From: Distichodus sexfasciatus
Taxonomy: Eukaryota; Chordata; Actinopteri; Characiformes; Distichodontidae
Length of the DNA: 64,000 bases
Direction of reading: 5' to 3'
Assembly (NCBI GenBank): GCA_032718565.1
Contig: JAVGVS010000020.1
Coordinates: 1,154,968-1,218,967, forward strand
The notes beneath the pieces are model-generated. The model was not told the origin of the DNA. It saw nothing but the letters and a program-made list of their open reading frames with translations, and did not search any database. Each line of letters opens with the position of its first letter. Within the stretch, counting starts at the first letter, position 1. Shown one piece after another: positions 52,164-63,720 of the stretch. Both the position numbers and the translations under genes were made by a program.

Positions 52164-52490
52164 CTATTATCTGGCCAATGGCTGTGCATTAGCGGACACC
52201 GGGTTCGAAATCTGCACACTCCGTAATTACCCCTCCATGCTGAATCTCGCCCGCATCTTCCGTGCATAATAACGGAGGGGAGGCGGGGGGTGCTTTTGGT
52301 GAAACGAATAATGCGGTTTCCAGCGCGTTCCCTCCCCTCTTCACGCAATCGTCACATGGCTTAGTCAAGCCTCAGCCACAGGCCAGGATAATAATTGCTG
52401 TATTAATTGGTGTTGTCCAAGCCAGGGTGAATATAAGAGATCCCACTGGGCCTAATAATTAATGTTTTCTTTCCCTCTCTTTCTCCTCGC
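52164..52490. promoter_or_regulatory. Candidate conserved non-coding element
   Basis: GGATAATAATTGCTGTATTAATTGG at 52384 and CCTAATAATTAATG near 52451 in a repeat-free, CpG-retaining setting. Function is inference. Confidence 0.35.
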
Positions 52491-52612
52491 TCTCCCGCCT
52501 TTTTTCCCTCTCTCCTCCCTCTACCTACCTCCTTCTGTCCTCTCTCTCTCTCTCTCTCGCTCTTTCTCACGTCTTCCTCTCTTTCTCTCTCCTCTGCGCT
52601 CTGCTCTGCTGT
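52468..52612. repeat. Pyrimidine-rich CT tract
   Basis: About 145 bases of C and T, including (CT)n at 52542-52557. Confidence 0.85.
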
Positions 52613-54060
52613 ATCATTAGGAAAAAGACTTTTTCTTTTTTTTACAAAACAAGTGGATAGATGTTAGAGACTCATTAGAGTATTTTTAGATAAGACTTGG
52701 GCAACAAGAGTATTGCCAGCACATTATTATGTTTATTTAGATTCTGTAATCTTTTTTTTCCAGAAAAAAAATAAAAAAAATAAAAAATTGATATGTGGGT
52801 ATTATGTGAGCGCTGTGGTTCTCAGCTGTCTACTGGGATGAAAGGCACTGATAAGACCCATTGTAGACGCCAGCGCTAAATTGAATATTGCTGGTTCCGT
52901 GGAAGCTCTGAGGTTTTCGCGGAGAGTCCAGTCAGATAACGCGGTAACTAGCGTCTGCTGAGTATTTGGTAGACTCGGGCTCTATTAACGGTAAAGGCTG
53001 CTAACAAGCGCTGTAATGACATCAGTATAATGTTTGTCTTAGAATCAGGCATCTCTTAAAAAAACAGGACAACAGCTTTGAAATAAGAAATGCAACATCA
53101 AGGTGAAGTTTGAATGATGTGAAAAGATCCTTTATAAAGCTTTTGACAGCAGGATTGATCTTTTCACAGTGTTTTTGCAACATCTCAACACAACTTTGAG
53201 TGGTCCTGTGTCATTTTTGTCAAATACAAACCAGATTAAAGGACTTGAATTAAAACTATACACTCACAAGGAACAGATTAATGTTGTCATTGATCAGGTA
53301 GAACATCTAATCTGCTGATCCGTGTCATGTCACAAAAGTGCTAAATCATTTGGATCTTCTTTATGTTTACAAAAATGTCTGTGTATTAAAATTACACGTT
53401 TTGTTCTCTGGCCTACTAACAATAAACACTTCTCAATTTATAATGCTAATGCTTCGTGCACTACTTCAAGTCAATAAGGTCCTAAGTTCCTTTTGTAGTA
53501 TAATGTGAAATCTATTATCTTGAAGTATTGCAGGCTACGTAGTTGTAAATCACGGCTAATCATTACTTCCGCTGTTTTCCCCAAATGTTCAGGGCAGCAG
53601 TAAGTTAAAAGGCTTCATTAAACTGTCTCATTAGTGTTTTTTGTCTCTTTAGTGTGACATAATTGACTTGATTTTAGAGGTCAAGAATATTTAGATTTCT
53701 ACTGAAGTGTTTAATGCTGATTTCACTCAGTAGCCATATAAACTAACAAGGTGCAACAAGTAGAACATGAGCCATTATTATGTCCTCTGAAAGAAAACTT
53801 TTTCTTCCTTGAATGTTTCCAGATATAGGAAGATTGCAATGCTTTCATGAAAGCTAGAAATTGAGGAACAAACCCAAGATCTGGGCACCTGACCTTTTGT
53901 CTTTCGGTCAGAGTTGATTGTTTTTGCTCAGTTTGCAGATTATTTTAATCTGATTTTAGGAAAACAGAAGAGATGTCACCAAATTTTTTTGCCAGTAACA
54001 CACACTTTAACAAACTAGCGGGATAGAGAGCGGTTTCTGGAGTTTATGAAACTCACAGTT
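52613..54060. other. Mostly single-copy stretch
   Basis: 52613-53000 is repeat-free and may continue the candidate element (GTATCATTAGGAAAAAGAC; TAGTATTTGG-like words). The rest is AT-rich with nothing recognised. Confidence 0.35.
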
Positions 54061-54065
54061 TCGTT

Positions 54066-54132
54066 GTGGTGGACTGCGCCCTGTGCTGTGGTGTGTTTAC
54101 AATCTGTTCACAAATAATCACTCTCTCGCTTA
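54066..54132 (+). mobile_element. Second-family SINE, 3' tail only
   Basis: TGTGGTGGACTGCGCCCTGTGCTGTGGTGTG, TTCACAAATAATCACTCTC. Only the last 65 bases of the family are present. Confidence 0.65.
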
Positions 54133-54239
54133 TTTTTCTCTGCAGTGAGTTAAGCTTGAATTTGTCTGTATCAAAACCAAAAAGATTGGAGCATATGTAA
54201 TGTTTGTATGTACTGTGTTCGCCCCTTTCCTGTCCCTCC

Positions 54240-54800
54240 ATTCATTCATTTTTTGCAAGCAACTTGTACCTGAACGACAACCCAGATTTGCCTTCATCAG
54301 AATTCTGCGGGCTCAGCCATCGCTCATTTTCGCCGCAATTCTGAGGAGGAGGAGGAAAATGATCAGCATTTCTGAGGCGACAGTTAAGATGCCCACAGGG
54401 CAAAATCAAATGGCTGCCTTCCCAGCGTGCCTTGCTGCGCGAGATAGTGGTAATTAACTTAATGGGGGCCTCGAATTGTAGTGGACGGTTGATTTGCGGC
54501 ATGTGTTGATGCTCCCCCGCTGGCCCAAACAACCACTTGCTGCCTCGTTACAGCGTAATGTTAATGAATCTGATAGCGTGGCTGTTGTCTCGCTGCGTAG
54601 GGAGCTCTTATTATGAGGCAGCTTTATTCTCCGCTTTAGAACTGCGGGTAATGTGCGTTGCCCTTTTAAGAGGTCAGATCTCTAAGCTTCATATTCCTCC
54701 TTTTAATCCTCATATTACTTTGGTGTAATTTCCGTCTATCAGGGGGTCTCATCCAGATTACTGGGAATAATGTCGGAATAATGAGCGTTTTTGTATTGTG
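54240..54800. promoter_or_regulatory. Candidate conserved non-coding cluster
   Basis: Repeat-free and GC-balanced. GAGATAGTGGTAATTAACTTAATGGGGG (54441) and CGTAATGTTAATGAATCTG (54552) carry homeodomain-type cores. Open frames up to 96 codons overlap on opposite strands and lack domains. Confidence 0.4.
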
Positions 54801-55031
54801 TTAAGCATTCAAAATAGACTGGTTTTATTCTCAGAGTGTATGCTTCCTCTACAGCGGTTTTTCAGCACAGTATATTGTGTTTCCCGGGTCTCGGGGTGAA
54901 GTCATTAAGTGAGGAACATGTTGTACTCGTTCTCCTCTCTGGTTACCGGTCCTGCTGGTCAATTTACATATCCGCTGCTTCATCATCACTTGCCATAAAT
55001 AAGCTGGCAGTAAAGACCAATCACTAACTTG

Positions 55032-55255
55032 CAGTGATGAGGAAGCTACTATTAAACTACAACTTTACTGTTACTGTTATAATATAGTAGTTAGCTACAC
55101 TACGAACTACAGAGAAAAAATTGCTAATTACATCCAAGCTACTTCATGTATTCTTGCTTCCTTCTTTTTCCGACTCCTTCTTGCAGCCGCCAAGAGCGTG
55201 CTGTGATGCTACAGTGTTTTAAAAGTTGCTTCATCTCTGACAAGCTACTGACTTT
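55032..55255 (+). mobile_element. hAT-like 'GTAGCT-rich' element, copy 6 (internally deleted)
   Basis: Starts CAGTGATGAGGAAGCTACTA. TAGTTAGCTACACTACGAAC, TTACATCCAAGCTACTTC, CCGACTCCTTCTTGCAGCCGCCAAGAGCGTGCTGTGATGC and GACAAGCTACTGACTTT follow. It is much shorter than the 48.4-kb copy, so the middle is deleted. Confidence 0.7.
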
Positions 55256-55655
55256 ATTTTGTATTGAGGTCTTTTCAGTACTTTTTCAGTACTGCATAAT
55301 GCTAACCAATAAAATTTCTCAATGACAGCAATTAGCTTGATGTTATGTCTGAATGCATACGTAAGATATTTTTGGAGACATGTCTGCATTGCATTATGGG
55401 GTCTAGATATAAAATGATATTGGTTCCAGCATTTTAAATTAAGATGCAACAATTTATTAATCAGTTTAGCTCCAGGCCTAATTTATGCATTAATTAATAT
55501 TCCCCAAACTACAATTATGCGAAAAAGCAGAATTTAGAACACTCGTAAGAACATCAAAAGATTAAAATACTTATAGTAGACACTACTTAGAATTTTTTCT
55601 AAACTTAACAATAAATTGCACAAGATTGGTTCAAATCAGAACAAGGTTCTGTGTT
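55256..55655. other. AT-rich stretch, nothing recognised
   Basis: No family or exon identified. Confidence 0.4.
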
Positions 55656-55664
55656 CGTTAAACA

Positions 55665-55676
55665 GGTGACGTCACC
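55665..55676. promoter_or_regulatory. Palindromic CRE site GGTGACGTCACC
   Basis: A perfect 12-bp palindrome with the full consensus TGACGTCA bound by CREB/ATF factors. It lies upstream of a GC-balanced 200-bp segment that ends in GGTAAGTTG at 55882, which would make a good splice donor. That is a weak hint of a promoter and first exon, or of a repeat that carries a CRE. Confidence 0.45.
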
Positions 55677-57420
55677 ATTCGGAATAGTAACTGCCGATAG
55701 CGGGAAACCTCTCTGTCTGCAGTTACTTTTTACACAAATACTTTCAACAAATGATGTTTTACAGTAGATGTCCGCAGGAGCTCCCCGCATCTCTGCATCC
55801 GATTTCCACCAGATCTGCAAGTCATCAACACCAGACAGCGGACCGGACAAAGATTTGGGGTTATATGCCTCCTCTTACACTGGGTAAGTTGTTATCAGCT
55901 AGCTAAGTTACCTCAGCTAACGCTACCTGATTTCTGTGGGTTGATAGTAAAACATATCTCTGGTAACATTTGGTATTTTTTCTGATTTACGTCAATTATG
56001 TAGTTTCTTACAATCAACCAAGCACACCTTAACTAATACTCGCTGACAGACTGGGTTTTTTCACAGTAAAAGTACGTGAGCTGACATAAGTGTAGCGTTA
56101 TAGTAAGTTTACCTCATCAAGTTAGGCCGTTAACGCTAACTAATCATAACGTCGGTTTGTCTGACTTGTCACTCATTTTTCACCAGTATCAAACAAAGAC
56201 AGGATTACTATATTTCAACATTCTCCACGATTATGATATTGAAAAATAAATTAACAAATAAATAAAACCACAGACACTAATACTATTGTTAATTTAAGAA
56301 ATTTATTCTTAAATGTTTTTTGGTTTAATGTTGCTACCTCAGACCGACTAGGAAAACCACTGTCATTCACCAGACGCTCAACTTAGATGCTGAGGTCCAA
56401 AAGAAAAAAATAAGAAAATGTTTGTCACTAGACATATGTAGAGTTTTCTCAACACTATTTATGTTTTTTTACCCTTTCCAAACTCCATTATAGTCTTCAA
56501 GCTTACATGCATTCACATTTTCACACCAATATTGCAAGACATTACCCAATTAAGCCTCTTAATGACGGTGAAAAACACAAAGCAGCTGACTCAGTATTAC
56601 ACCCGGTGACCTGTGTGATATGTTCAAGCAATGCTGCAAGTCTACCAAGCGGTGTACATTTACAGCCATTTGAGGTTATCTTTGGTCATTCAGGAGTTAG
56701 TATAATGCAAGAAACAATCAAAAGAAGCTTGTTTGCATTTATTATTCTTTTTAAGAGAAAAACAAGCAAGCACTGGTGGAGAAAGAAACTCTTTTTAACC
56801 GTAGCCGTGTGCCGTCAAATGCCCAACCCAAGCAGTAACTGTCGTTAATTAGTCTGATAAATTACGTTCAAAACAATGACAGTGTTTAAATAGCCCAATT
56901 TAGCTTGAATCCTAAATGAGATATTACATCAAAAGCCACAAATTTCTCCCTTTTCTTTCCCCATTTGAAGAGGCGGGTGCCTTCCTGAAAGCATTTTTAA
57001 AGGTTACGATTTCCTTTGACGATAAAGCAGTACCTTTTAATGAAATTCTAATTAGTAATTTCATGGACTTTGTTATTAAGCGTATCTGATTAGTGCACAT
57101 TTTCATAGCACCGCTTAATTAAGAACACTTACAGTACAGTTTCAAACAATTGCTCTTTTTTTGCCAAAAAAAAAAAAAAGAAACAAAAATGTTAAAAACC
57201 TATTTGGTAAACAACAAATGAAGCAGTTCTAAGTTTTAATTAAGTTTCAAATGTAATTTTTTTCCTCTCCTCAACATTTTTACTCCTGTAATTGCATGGT
57301 CGCAGTTTTCTAGCAGTTGAACTGTTTTGTTTTTCCTTCATTTCCAGAAACATGAAAATATATATCCGCTTAGATTTGCTGTCAAATGAAATGAATTTTT
57401 GGAGACTTTCGCTGCTTTAC
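55677..57420. other. Mostly single-copy stretch
   Basis: CAGCTAGCTAAGTTACC and AACGCTAAC-type words at 55896-56140 suggest an unassigned repeat. The part 56860-57120 (CTTAATTAAGAACAC; GAAATTCTAATTAGTAATTTC) resembles conserved DNA. A 13-A run lies at 57167. No exon is supported. Confidence 0.3.
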
Positions 57421-57424
57421 CACA

Positions 57425-57665
57425 TGGAGTTATGGTCTAAAGTCTAGATTTTACTTTCAGTTGGTTTTCAGGATTTGTAAACAACACGCTAATTGGCAAA
57501 CAGTTTACAACATATCAGCGTAACACCAGATCTAACTCAGCACGTCAAAAGCAAGTCAAAATTTAAGTCTATTTTAATCTAGACTTGGTTTTCAGATTTG
57601 TTATCAAGATGCTAATTGGCAAACAATTCATGACTTATCAGTCTAACACCAGTACTTCAAAGCAT
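57425..57665. repeat. ~125-135 bp tandem duplication
   Basis: TTGGTTTTCAGGATTTGTAA...GCTAATTGGCAAACAGTT...ATCAG(C)GTAACACCAG (57461-57532) recurs as TTGGTTTTCAGATTTGTTAT...GCTAATTGGCAAACAATT...ATCAGTCTAACACCAG (57595-57652). Offsets are 134 and 123 for the two landmarks, so small indels separate the copies. Confidence 0.8.
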
Positions 57666-58440
57666 GACACTGTGTGGTCCAAAACATATTTGAGAACAGA
57701 ACAATCTCGTAAAGATATTTTTATAAAATTACAAGGTAATTCAAGGCAATATATTTAATTTCCACTAAATTCCAAAATAATTAGCATACGACTGATTGGA
57801 TTCTGGCACACTCATTGATTCTCACTCCAGCAGCAGTGACATTGGGTTCCCGAATTCTCACACTCTAAGCCTCGACGGGATTTTGCGCAATCCCAAATCG
57901 CCAAGGTGTTTCTACAGTGGCGATGGGTTGGGGTTTATGACTGACACCCCAGCAGAGGGGAGCCCATTTAAATAGCACAAAGCCCCTCAGAGGCCCCCCA
58001 CCCCTTCCCTCCCAAACCGAGCCCTTTCCCCTCACCCCCATCCCTTTAACATGGAGTCCACCTTGTCAAGTCACAAGCGGGACCCGTAATTTGGCCTAAT
58101 AATTACCAGACATCACCACAATGAAACATCAGTGTCTGAACTTCTTTGGGCCCAACTGAATTTTAATACATTTGGAAAAGGTTGGCCGGAGGCAGGGAAG
58201 TTGGCGCATGAGGTGGGGGGACGAAACAGGAACCCACATGTGGAAGCACTTTAGGAAGTGATAAATGATTTGAAATCCATTGCGTCCCCCCGAATGGAAA
58301 TTAGGGCGAACAGGTGTTAAATGGTAACCACTGGTGCATTTTTTAATCGAGAAGAAAGGCGGAACCCCAGTGTTTTGTGACCAGATGTGACCGAGTTGGG
58401 TAGAGTTGGGGTGTCAGTTTTGAACTCTGAAAGCTAGGGA
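57666..58440. promoter_or_regulatory. Candidate conserved non-coding stretch
   Basis: GC-balanced, repeat-free from about 57800. CGTAATTTGGCCTAATAATTACC near 58087 and GAAACATCAGTGTCTG. C-rich tracts at 57995-58050. Enhancer role is inference. Confidence 0.35.
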
Positions 58441-58534
58441 AAATTGGGAATTGTGTTGATATTACAAATCTAAATTTGACACCAGAGATCCTATAAACCC
58501 TGCTAAACACTCAGGGTCATATAAGGCCTTGTCC

Positions 58535-58995
58535 AAACTAATAGTTTCATTTTGAAACATGTCTTTTCCATTACGATTTGACTTTCTGTTCACACAGAAA
58601 CTGTTCTCTCAGTGATCAGAAACTGAGCTTTTGGAAAACTCTCTCCAAGGCCGAGAGATTTGCGAGTGCAGTTTTTGTGTTGTAGTGCAAATCGAGGTCT
58701 TGAAAACGCTGACATTTATCGTGCTGTGCAAGTCCCCTGGTGCTCGTGAGATCCTGTTCTAAAATCCACAGAAAGGACTTGTCCAAGATGAAAGACTGAA
58801 ACTGTCAGTTTTGTAAACTTCTTCGCAGCTGAACATCGTGTGCCGTCTGGTGGTAATGGCTGCACCACATCGGCCCTAGAGACAAGATTTAAGTGTTTTC
58901 GTACAGTTTTAAAAGGTAGTGTGGATGAGAAGCATTTTTACATGTCTGTTTTTATTCCATTTGCTATTATTTGTGCTGTCATAGATAGTTAGAGA
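58535..58995. mobile_element. Non-autonomous DNA transposon (CTTGTCCAAACTAATAG ends)
   Basis: Left AAGGCCTTGTCCAAACTAAT and right TAGTGTGGATGAGA are drifted forms of opposed GTCCACACTA termini of a fish element I recognise. Internal CTGAGCTTTTGGAAAACTCTC, GAAAACGCTGACATTTATCG and CACCACATCGGCCC blocks support it. Superfamily is probably hAT; the target duplication is not resolved. Confidence 0.55.
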
Positions 58996-59580
58996 TAGAG
59001 AGTCAACTGACTATCACTAGCGTCTTTATCTATTTTCATTATTAATATGCACCATCATGACAAATATGGATAATGATTGATAATGAATAGATTTTGGATT
59101 AATCTGGAAGCTGTCACAGCCTTTATTTCAGGCCTCCAGCAAGGAAATGGCAGTTGCATCAAGTTCCGCCAACTTGCCGTAATTAACACTTTTGTTTTGG
59201 TCACATCATTTGCACGTAATTTCACAACAAGAATGGAAACGGCACATCAAAGCTCCACTATTCGCAGATGCATGCGGGACAGACTCTAATGTTGAATAAA
59301 TAACAGTGAGACACATGCCGGCATGCATGGACTGTTTCCAAATCACAAGTTCAGACCTCCAGGCCATAATCCTGGCACTGTTTCATTGACCCTCCCCCAA
59401 ACCCTCATTCTTGCTCCCTTATTACAGTCTACACCTCTTTCTCTCTTTCACCCGTCATTCCCAGTCTCTCGCACACGTTCACACGTTCATCACGCGCTCG
59501 ATTTCACGGAAAGTTTTGGGGCAAAGCAGCTGAATTGTGCGCTTGTTTTAAGTCGAAACACTCTCGACCTGTTCGGCCAC
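58996..59580. other. Single-copy stretch
   Basis: No family recognised. A 151-codon open frame at 59323-59778 runs through the (GAT)n repeat and matches no known protein. Confidence 0.35.
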
Positions 59581-59582
59581 AG

Positions 59583-59750
59583 CTGTCCAAACAAGAGGAG
59601 CAGAGATGATGATGATGATGATGATGATGATGGCGTTCGGAGAAGAAGGGGGCGGGGGGAGGATTGGGAGGAGCTGTGGATGAAGCCTGATGGAGATGTG
59701 TTATGTTTCGGGCCTGAACCAAACGCATCCCAGAATGCATCACGGCATGA
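59583..59750 (-). repeat. Interspersed repeat with (GAT)n, copy 2
   Basis: Complement of the 38.47-38.65 kb copy. In plus orientation it reads CTGTCCAAACAAGAGGAGCAG, (GAT)n at 59605-59631, a GAAGAAGGGGGCGGGGGGAGG tract, GATGTGTTATGTTTCGGGCCTG, and GCATCCCAGAATGCATCACGGCATGA. The microsatellite is in the same internal position in both copies. Confidence 0.75.
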
Positions 59751-60140
59751 CGGTGCTCCGATTAGGGTTATTGCGTGAATTTGCTTCATGCTTATAGGTT
59801 GGCTTGCAACCATTATGGGGTTTAACAATGTCTTTTTACATCAAAAGTTAACTAGTTGTTTAGTTGGTCAAAGAAGAGATGAGTGAAGCCACCAGTTTTA
59901 GTTTACTAAAATTATAAAAGTAAAAGGATATTATGGAAAATATATGCAATGTACTAATATAAATATATAGAAAAATACACATTTAATAATATGGAATTGT
60001 AAAAACAGACATTTAAAGAGAGTGATTTACCATACAGTAAATCACAGAGTTTACCTGAGGAATAGGTACAAAATGAAAAAGAAGTCATGACATAAATGTG
60101 TCGGAGGTAGAGCATGCATGCAATGGATTGAAATTAATAA
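59751..60140. other. AT-rich stretch
   Basis: No feature recognised. Confidence 0.4.
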
Positions 60141-60148
60141 CCTACTGT

Positions 60149-60859
60149 CAGAGTTGTCAAAAGTACACACATTCTTCACTCAAGTAGAAGGACAGATATG
60201 TGTTTAAAAAGACTCTAGTAAAACTTGAAGTTTTGACTCGACTTCTTTACTCAAGTTAAAGTGAAAAGTACAGGCTCTAAAACATACTTAAAGTACAAAA
60301 GTATAAAGTTCCCTTGTGAAGAACAAAAGCAGCATTTTAGGATAAAGCTGACTGGACTCCATGTCCGACTGTTATGTAGAGCGCAAGCAGAGAAGAATAA
60401 AGCCACATGAATACATAAAGCTGCACTGGTCATTACCATCATTATACATGATGATCACCTCTACCCTAAACGTGGGTTTAAATACATCATACAACAAATA
60501 TTATAGAGCTGTAAAGAGCGCTGTAGAAATATACTCAACTCAACTGAAATGAATTTGGTCGAACCAAGCTTCTTTCGGCACCGCAATCACCATATCATTT
60601 CCCACCGAGTTGCCGCCTGCTTTTAGTTTCTATTGTGTTGTGTGTCATGTGCAAAGGCAAACACACCAATGGGATTGTCTTTTCTGCGCGTGTTTACTAC
60701 GTTTTTAAGGCTGATTTGAAAATGTAAGTGGTAGAATCTAAAAATGTACGTAGTAAAAGTCAAAAGTTGACACAAAAATAAATATTTAAGTACAGGTACA
60801 CAAAAGTTCTTCTTAAGTACAGTAGCCAAGTATTTGTACTTTGTTACTTCCCATCTCTG
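60149..60859. mobile_element. Non-autonomous hAT-type transposon, copy A2, with 8-bp target duplication
   Basis: Left end CAGAGTTGTCAAAAGTACAC and complement of the right end CAGAGATGGGAAGTAACAAA. CCTACTGT stands directly before (60141-60148) and directly after (60860-60867), a perfect 8-bp duplication. The 711-bp body aligns throughout with the 677-bp copy at 17 kb. No transposase. An autonomous partner must have supplied it. Confidence 0.9.
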
Positions 60860-60927
60860 CCTACTGTATAATTTGTGCCAGAATGTGCAAAGTTCACAGT
60901 ATAAGAAGCACGAAGTTTTGCCAAAAA

Positions 60928-61330
60928 CACAGCCTTAGTAGAGCTACTTTTGAAATGCTGTAGCTTTACTACTTGAGTAACTAAGTAACCTACTAACTTA
61001 CTTTAGCATGACAAAATGCCACATTGATACACAAGAAATACATGTTTTTCTCTATTTACAAAGATGTAATCTGCAGAAGTGGCGTCTGATAGGATACCGT
61101 GGCCGTTCGGTCACAACGCGCTCTTGGCAGCTGCAAGATGGAGTCAGACTTTGCAGTCCACTTTGCCAAACCTGGAAATAAGAATCTGTAATCATTAAAT
61201 AGCTTGGACGTAGTTAGCTACTGTTAAGTTCTATATTTAAACAGTGACTTGGCTGCAGCTTAGCTGCATTTAATCAGAAGTAGCTTTTAGCTTGTTAAGC
61301 CATTGTTTAAAAGTATCTTCCCCAACACCG
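60928..61330. mobile_element. hAT-like 'GTAGCT-rich' element, copy 7
   Basis: Ends CTTCCCCAACACCG (complement of the family start). Contains GAGCTACTTTTGAAATGCTGTAGC, GCATGACAAAATGCCACATTG, CGCTCTTGGCAGCTGCAAGATGGAGTC and GTAGTTAGCTACTG. It is opposite in orientation to the 48.4, 51.6 and 55.0 kb copies. It serves as the uninterrupted reference for the nested insertion at 27.1 kb. Confidence 0.7.
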
Positions 61331-62170
61331 CCTGTTAGATTTTTACTTGCAATCTGCGAGCGTGTGACAGACCCAGGAAACTCGGCAGCGCCTGCCGCTT
61401 TATGGGACTTTAATTGGCTCCACTCATTAATAACGTGGACAAACTAATTTAGCAGAACCTTGTCTGCCTTAAAACCACACGAACAAAGGCTGGGCGGGAG
61501 GAAATCAATCTTAGCCTTGTGACAGAGCCGCTGACCAGCTTAGGCTTTGAAGATGGTCGCTTAAAAAAAAAAAGAGGGAGGGATGGGAAGGAGGGACTGA
61601 GGAGGAAGGGAGGGCGGTGGGGGGAAAGAAAAGAGAGGAAAAAGGGCATCTGAGAAGTTATTTAACTACAAACATGGCCTACCTTCCCCATTCCAGCTGC
61701 ATAATCAAGCATAATAAGTGGCCTGCAAAGGTCCACTTAATGTATTTTTAACACTGCAGTGCAGCTAATCCTGTCAGAGAGAATAAAATGGAGGGAGGAG
61801 AGGCATGTGTGTATGTGTGTGTGTGCATGTGCGTGTGTGTGCGTGTAAGCTGTGTGTAAGCTACGGCATGGATTTGAGTGCTTAACTCTATAACCGCACA
61901 CAAGCAAATGGGCCAGCTTTTTGCAGACAATGGTAGGGAGAGAGAAAGGGGCAGAGAGAGAGGGCGAGAGACTCATTTTTCTGCCCAAAGTGTGGATCCA
62001 TTTTTCCGCTTTAGTGGCCATCAAGGAATAGAGAAAATAAAAGTAACAGCAGGGGAAGGCCAAGCCACTCACTGAATTTACACTGACTCGAGATACGCTC
62101 GACATTAAACTGGCCCTATAATCACTGCTCTCATTCTGCTGTTAAACGCAGGCCGGGCATCTGTACACTC
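61331..62170. other. GC-balanced stretch with tracts
   Basis: 61340-61560 and 61870-62160 are repeat-free and may be conserved DNA (TTTAATTGGCTCCACTCATTAATAACG near 61409). An A-run and purine tract lie at 61563-61645, and GT-rich sequence at 61808-61860. Confidence 0.35.
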
Positions 62171-62560
62171 CACAACGCACATCTTCACCCTCTTGGCAGT
62201 CGTAACAAAAAGACACATACACTGGGATTAATCTGAGGAGGTGGTGATATCTTGGAAACCAGAAAATTGGTCGGGTTCCCGTATACCGTGTGTGGCGTGT
62301 GGCAGTGAGCAAGTCCCATTCTGACAGTACCAAATTCTTTGGGATGAATGAAATGATGTATTTGGTTTTACACACACCATAACTATTAATAGAAACTAGC
62401 ATCATATTGTGTGTTGTCTTGTGTATGTCACTTATGCATGGATAGATTGTGTCTGACGTACAAAATCATTCAAATTTACTTCAGGTTGTATGATTTTTAT
62501 CTCCATTGTGATATCTTTGAGGGACATTAGGATACTGATTCTTATTCCTTTAGTGGAGAA
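62171..62560. other. Single-copy stretch
   Basis: No feature recognised. Confidence 0.4.
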
Positions 62561-62564
62561 GTTT

Positions 62565-62776
62565 TGGAGGGCTGATGGAGACCTAATGGTAGGATTCTAT
62601 TGTCCAAGAGGTCTTAGGTTCAAGTCCAGCTCTATCCTACTTCCAGCGCTACCACCACTGAGCCCTTGAGCAAGACCCTTAACCGCAAGTTGCTCAAGGT
62701 TGACTGTGCCTGTAATTGAAATCAAAGCCATTCTGGATAACACTGTCCGCTAAATGCCGTTAAGGTAAATGTAATG
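62565..62776 (+). mobile_element. tRNA-derived SINE, third family, full structure
   Basis: Head with TTAGGTTCAAGTCCAGC (box B), CGCTACCACCACTGAGCCC, TTGAGCAAGACCCTTAACCG, and the shared 3' end TCTGGATAACACTGTCCGCTAAATGCCGTTAAGGTAAATG (drifted TGGATAAAAGCGTCTGCTAAATG). That 3' end is common to several fish SINEs and their LINE partners. Confidence 0.75.
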
Positions 62777-63720
62777 CTGTTGAATTTTCAGATTTTGGCA
62801 TTATTTGTTCTTAAAATGGCATTCTAGCTACATCAGACACAGTTACTGTCATCAGTCAACATCAATGCCTCTTCAAAGTCAAATAATAGTCATCTGATTT
62901 TGTGTAGTGTACATGCAGTAGAGCCCAGAGTCCAGGTCAAGTCTCAAGACTCTAATGACTGAAAAAAACTTCTCTCATCAGATGCTTGCCGTCTAGTCTA
63001 TATAACACTGTGTTGCTGTATGTTATGAATTGAAAGCATGCACTGTACTATCATCTATTATTATATACTACAGTATCAAAATTGATCAGAGTATGATCAC
63101 TAAAGAGGGCTATTTCAATACACTGTGAAGAAACAGAATGAAAACTTTGAAGCTGATGAATGTATTTTGAAATATTTTTGTGTGTAATATCAGGGCATTA
63201 CACCAAGGCAACACTGGGCGTGTTCTGGGTGTTAATAAATGGAGACTAGTGTATTTCTGCGTTAACAGGGTTTTTGTTCACGTTTGGGGTAGCCAGTTCC
63301 ATTAATTATAGTGGTTGTAGCATGTTACGCACAAATACCGCTAACCCAACACTTCAGTATATATTTTTGGTAGCGTAATAATTGTGAAATAATTAAATAA
63401 ATTAAGATAAACATTACACTGCAGCTCATTGATCTGATAAATGTGAAGCTGTCCATCAATATTCATCTCAGAGCAGCAACCTTACCTCTCACCTTCTGGG
63501 TGAACAGCCATGTTTGTAGTCCATTACATGATTCACCTGATGATGCTACATGATTTATGTTGACTTCACTTGGAAGTATGAACTAACACAACAAAATGCA
63601 CAAGTACGCAAAAGGCTTTGTTGATGATGATGATAATGCAGAGATTTTATACTTGTGAAAAGTGTTAATCTCGTTCATATTTTTACAGAACATTAACTAG
63701 TGCTAATGTCCCTCACGCAA
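62777..63720. other. AT-rich stretch, nothing recognised
   Basis: No repeat family or exon identified. Confidence 0.4.

Noticed and set aside
59323..59778. 151-codon open frame with an Asp run
   Set aside because: Runs through the same microsatellite-bearing repeat; no known protein similarity recognised.
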